Part shown: positions 63,974-64,000 of the stretch, piece by piece
How positions within the stretch are numbered: position 1 is the first letter of the stretch
How the letters are laid out: each line of letters starts with the position of its first letter
Assembly (NCBI GenBank): GCA_903850335.1
Contig: CAINLJ010000251.1
Location: forward strand, 1 to 64,000
Reading direction: 5' to 3'
Source: an uncultured Bacteroidia bacterium
Lineage (GTDB): Bacteria > Bacteroidota > Bacteroidia > Bacteroidales > Prolixibacteraceae
Length of the DNA stretch: 64,000 bases
The notes under the pieces: model-generated
Told to the model about the DNA's origin: nothing
The model's database searches: none
What the model saw: the letters and a program-made list of their open reading frames with translations, nothing else
Translations under genes and position numbers: made by a program

Positions 63974-64000
63974 ATGAAGAATTTTAAACGCACACTTATT
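63974..64000 (+). CDS. Start of a gene cut by the window edge
   Basis: Nine codons (MKNFKRTLI) follow a TAnnTTTG promoter element. The basic N-terminus might begin a signal peptide or membrane protein. Nothing more can be said. Confidence 0.35.

Overview
The window looks like a chromosomal segment from a member of the Bacteroidota, most likely a Bacteroidales or Marinilabiliales-type environmental lineage. The AT-rich intergenic spacers carry several TAnnTTTG promoter elements. Secreted proteins end their signal peptides in ...A-Q, and lipoproteins are common. Gene content is also typical: SusC-free sugar operons with Gfo/Idh, DUF1080 and DUF6807 proteins, a GSCFA protein, GH57 and GH133 next to a GT4, and MtaB plus MiaB. 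I see no rRNA, tRNA, CRISPR array, prophage or intact insertion sequence. About 53 protein-coding genes are supported, two of them cut by the window edges.

Layout: 1-2983, a DUF1501/PSD1-type exported pair. 3098-6680, a DUF4412-like secreted protein, an SGNH lipoprotein, an OmpA-like protein and a glutathione peroxidase. 6767-12701, a five-gene MacAB-TolC-type efflux operon with two distinct permeases. 13165-14622, a lone AAA+ ATPase fused to a PD-(D/E)XK-like nuclease, preceded by palindromic repeats. 14632-15678, thiL. 15830-22449, a sufBCDSE operon with a SufT-like protein and queG, then a GSCFA gene. 23570-28283, a glycogen cluster (GH133 debranching enzyme, GT4, GH57). 28299-32996, ribokinase, exported ADP-ribosylglycohydrolase, nucleoside hydrolase lipoprotein and a GRP sugar transporter, which together read as a ribose or ADP-ribose scavenging module. 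32993-38656, mtaB, miaB, two divergent ferredoxin-NADP reductase-like paralogues and rlmN. 38668-43410, an unrecognised membrane protein, a stand-alone B12-binding protein with photoreceptor-type motifs, and a GH31 enzyme. 43449-50003, a TetR-controlled RND efflux operon. 50172-54299, ybaK, a UroD-family protein, a Tat-exported sugar isomerase-like protein, a DUF1080 protein and yaaA. 54312-56391, an L,D-transpeptidase and a DUF3108 protein. 56522-62771, a five-gene sugar-oxidation operon (two Gfo/Idh oxidoreductases, two TIM-barrel isomerases, a ThuA-DUF6807 fusion), divergent from an AraC regulator (62890-63918).

Together these genes describe a heterotroph that stores glycogen, strips and oxidises unusual sugars and ribosides in the periplasm, builds Fe-S clusters by the Suf pathway, and carries two multi-component efflux systems. 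The least explained items are the ATPase-nuclease with its repeat-rich promoter, the stand-alone B12 sensor, the GH57 protein with a substituted catalytic Asp, the ribose module without SusC/D, and the 544-residue membrane protein. All function calls come from reading motifs and gene order by eye; no database search was run.
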